From: an uncultured Schlesneria sp.
GTDB lineage: Bacteria > Planctomycetota > Planctomycetia > Planctomycetales > Planctomycetaceae
DNA: 64,000 bases
Reading direction: 5' to 3'
Assembly (NCBI GenBank): GCA_903858935.1
Contig: CAIOKO010000234.1
Location: forward strand, 31,650-95,649
The position numbers and the translations under genes are program-made. The notes under the pieces were generated by a model. It searched no databases. It had not been told where the DNA came from and saw only the letters and a list, made by a program, of their open reading frames with translations. Of the stretch, positions 62,915 through 64,000 are shown in pieces. Within the stretch, counting starts at the first letter, position 1. Each line of letters starts with the position of its first letter.

Positions 62915-63652
62915 ATGATTCACCGCTTGATCCTTGTTCCCATCCTGGCCTGTCTGATTTCTTTCCAGGTGGTTAATGCCGACTCACCTCCGCCAGAACC
63001 CGCAGGGATGAAAACCCTGTTCAATGGAAAAGATCTGGGTGGCTGGGACGGTGACCCAAGACTCTGGAGCGTCAAAGACGGTGTGATTCACGGCGAAACG
63101 ACACCGGAAGCGGTTGCCAATGGAAACACGTTTTTGATTAACAAAGACGCTCGGACAAAGGATTTCGATCTGCGTCTTTCGTTTCGATGCAATGCCACGA
63201 ACAATTCTGGAATTCAATACCGATCAAAGCACATCACTGATGCCAACGTGAAAAACAACTGGGTTGTTCGCGGCTATCAGCATGAACTTCGCAATGAGGT
63301 CACCTTGCCCAATATTTCTGGTTTCATCTATGACGAAGGTGGAAAACGGGGACGGATCTGTCTGGCTGGCGAGCAGGCTAAATGGGATAAAGACGGGAAG
63401 CACGTCATTAAATCCGATCTGATCGACCAGGCAAAATTTCAGACGCTATTCAAACTGGACGACTGGAATGACGTCGTCATCATCGGGAAGGGGAACCGAA
63501 TCCAGCACTATTTGAATAACACGCTGATTCTCGACTTTACGGACGAAGACCCTCAGAACGCATTGTCCGAGGGGATCATGGCGCTCCAACTGCACGCCGG
63601 AAAACCGATGTGGGCAGAATTCAAGAATATCCGGATCACCGAGCTTAAATAA
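62915..63652 (+). CDS. DUF1080 (3-keto-disaccharide hydrolase-like) protein
   Basis: 245 residues with a signal peptide (about 1-22, ending NADS). The DUF1080 core is plain: MKTLFNGKDLGGWDGDPRLW, VIHGETTPEAVANGNTFLI, DFDLRLSFRCNATNNSGIQY, and WNDVVIIGKGNRIQHYLN; the end reads LQLHAGKPMWAEFKNIRI. It has a concanavalin-like fold and members hydrolyse 3-keto-glycosides. It lies 98 bases downstream of the PQQ-propeller gene on the same strand; cotranscription is possible. Planctomycetes have many paralogues. Confidence 0.92.
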   Translation: MIHRLILVPILACLISFQVVNADSPPPEPAGMKTLFNGKDLGGWDGDPRLWSVKDGVIHGETTPEAVANGNTFLINKDARTKDFDLRLSFRCNATNNSGIQYRSKHITDANVKNNWVVRGYQHELRNEVTLPNISGFIYDEGGKRGRICLAGEQAKWDKDGKHVIKSDLIDQAKFQTLFKLDDWNDVVIIGKGNRIQHYLNNTLILDFTDEDPQNALSEGIMALQLHAGKPMWAEFKNIRITELK

Positions 63653-63710
63653 CGACGGTTTCATCGAACTCTTGATCAGAGTTTTGTGCCACCGCTTAAA
63701 CGAAGTCGTC

Positions 63711-64000
63711 GGATTTCATCGTTTAACCCGCAGCCATCGGCGCAGGCGGATCGGCGTCCAGCCGATCTCTTCGGACTTCGTTGGACTCGGGCGAGCTTTC
63801 CGATCGAGAACAAAGACGCAGAGAACAACGGCAATTTCCCCATGCGCGATGACGCCCCGGGTTTGTCAGCTTCGCCGCCTGGCCCGCTTCTCTTCGAGGC
63901 GCGGTTAAACGAAGTCGGCGGATTTCATCGTTTAACCCGCAGCCATCGGCGCAGGCGGATCGGCGTCCAGCCGATCTCTTCGGGCGTCGTTGGACCCGGG
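63711..64000. repeat. Family 2 repeat, tandem full copy and truncated second copy
   Basis: GATTTCATCGTTTAACCCGC begins at 63711 and again at 63921, giving a period of about 210 bases; the second copy runs off the window. Both contain GGCGCAGGCGGATCGGCGTC and CAGCCGATCTCTTCGG. The first also contains CGGGTTTGTCAG and CTCTTCGAGGCGCG near its end. The same unit is found at 46203-46384. Confidence 0.85.

Overview
The window reads as a chromosomal segment of a planctomycete, probably of the Planctomycetaceae/Schlesneria/Gimesia type. The evidence is family composition: a DUF1559 pseudopilin-like protein, a PVC-type dehydrogenase with HEAT repeats and a CxxCH haem site, a DUF1080 protein, PEP-CTERM proteins, a secreted CAP protein with a LEPR-XLL-like N-terminus, LRR and PQQ-propeller giants, a BlaI/M56 pair with an enormous C-terminal extension, and many orphan genes separated by repeat-rich intergenic DNA. 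I see no phage, insertion sequence, CRISPR array or rRNA gene.

Region 1 (1-5803) is the most interesting part: a complete RNA-repair locus. A divergent activator, RtcR (CARF domain plus sigma-54 AAA+ domain), faces a near-consensus sigma-54 promoter that drives, on the minus strand, a Ro60/Rsr TROVE protein, two tandem Y RNA-like genes, the RNA ligase RtcB and the start of the RNA cyclase RtcA. Both small RNAs can be folded by hand into circularly permuted tRNAs. The T arm and 3' acceptor strand come first and the 5' acceptor strand and D arm come second. The acceptor helix is closed by a loop, and the anticodon-stem position is extended into a long stem carrying a Ro-type motif. A 136-bp inverted-repeat element lies in the leader between the promoter and rsr.

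Region 2 (5840-17294) holds a DUF1559 protein, a BlaI repressor overlapping a 2053-residue M56 sensor protease with STN-like, carboxypeptidase-regulatory-like and LRR extensions, and a 1001-residue PVC dehydrogenase/cytochrome. Region 3 (17316-31000) has the YeaH/PrkA kinase pair, an ABC-2 permease fused to a CPBP protease, small membrane and lipoprotein genes, a CAP-domain surface protein, TruD, and a metal ABC permease fused to a DtxR-like module.

Region 4 (31035-37894) begins with a STAS antagonist, an RsbW-like kinase and a degenerate sigma-54 activator homologue, followed by pdxJ, pyrB, an ECF sigma factor and pepT. Region 5 (38063-47216) contains tRNA-Asp, two PEP-CTERM genes (one frameshifted), a three-gene cluster of small membrane proteins, a beta-propeller protein, an ArnT-like glycosyltransferase, trpS and a TIGR04255-like protein. 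Region 6 (47636-63652) has a lone receiver domain, DUF488, an SDR, a LOV-domain hybrid histidine kinase cut by an in-frame stop, a secretory lipase-like protein, a DUF3775-like protein, an LRR protein, a flavin-dependent halogenase-like enzyme, a 1511-residue PQQ-propeller/TPR protein and a DUF1080 protein.

Several intergenic repeat families run through the window. One is a roughly 135-bp palindromic element (three full copies and one half copy) that always sits in promoter-proximal intergenic DNA. Another is a roughly 190-210-bp element near 46.2 kb and in tandem at the right end.
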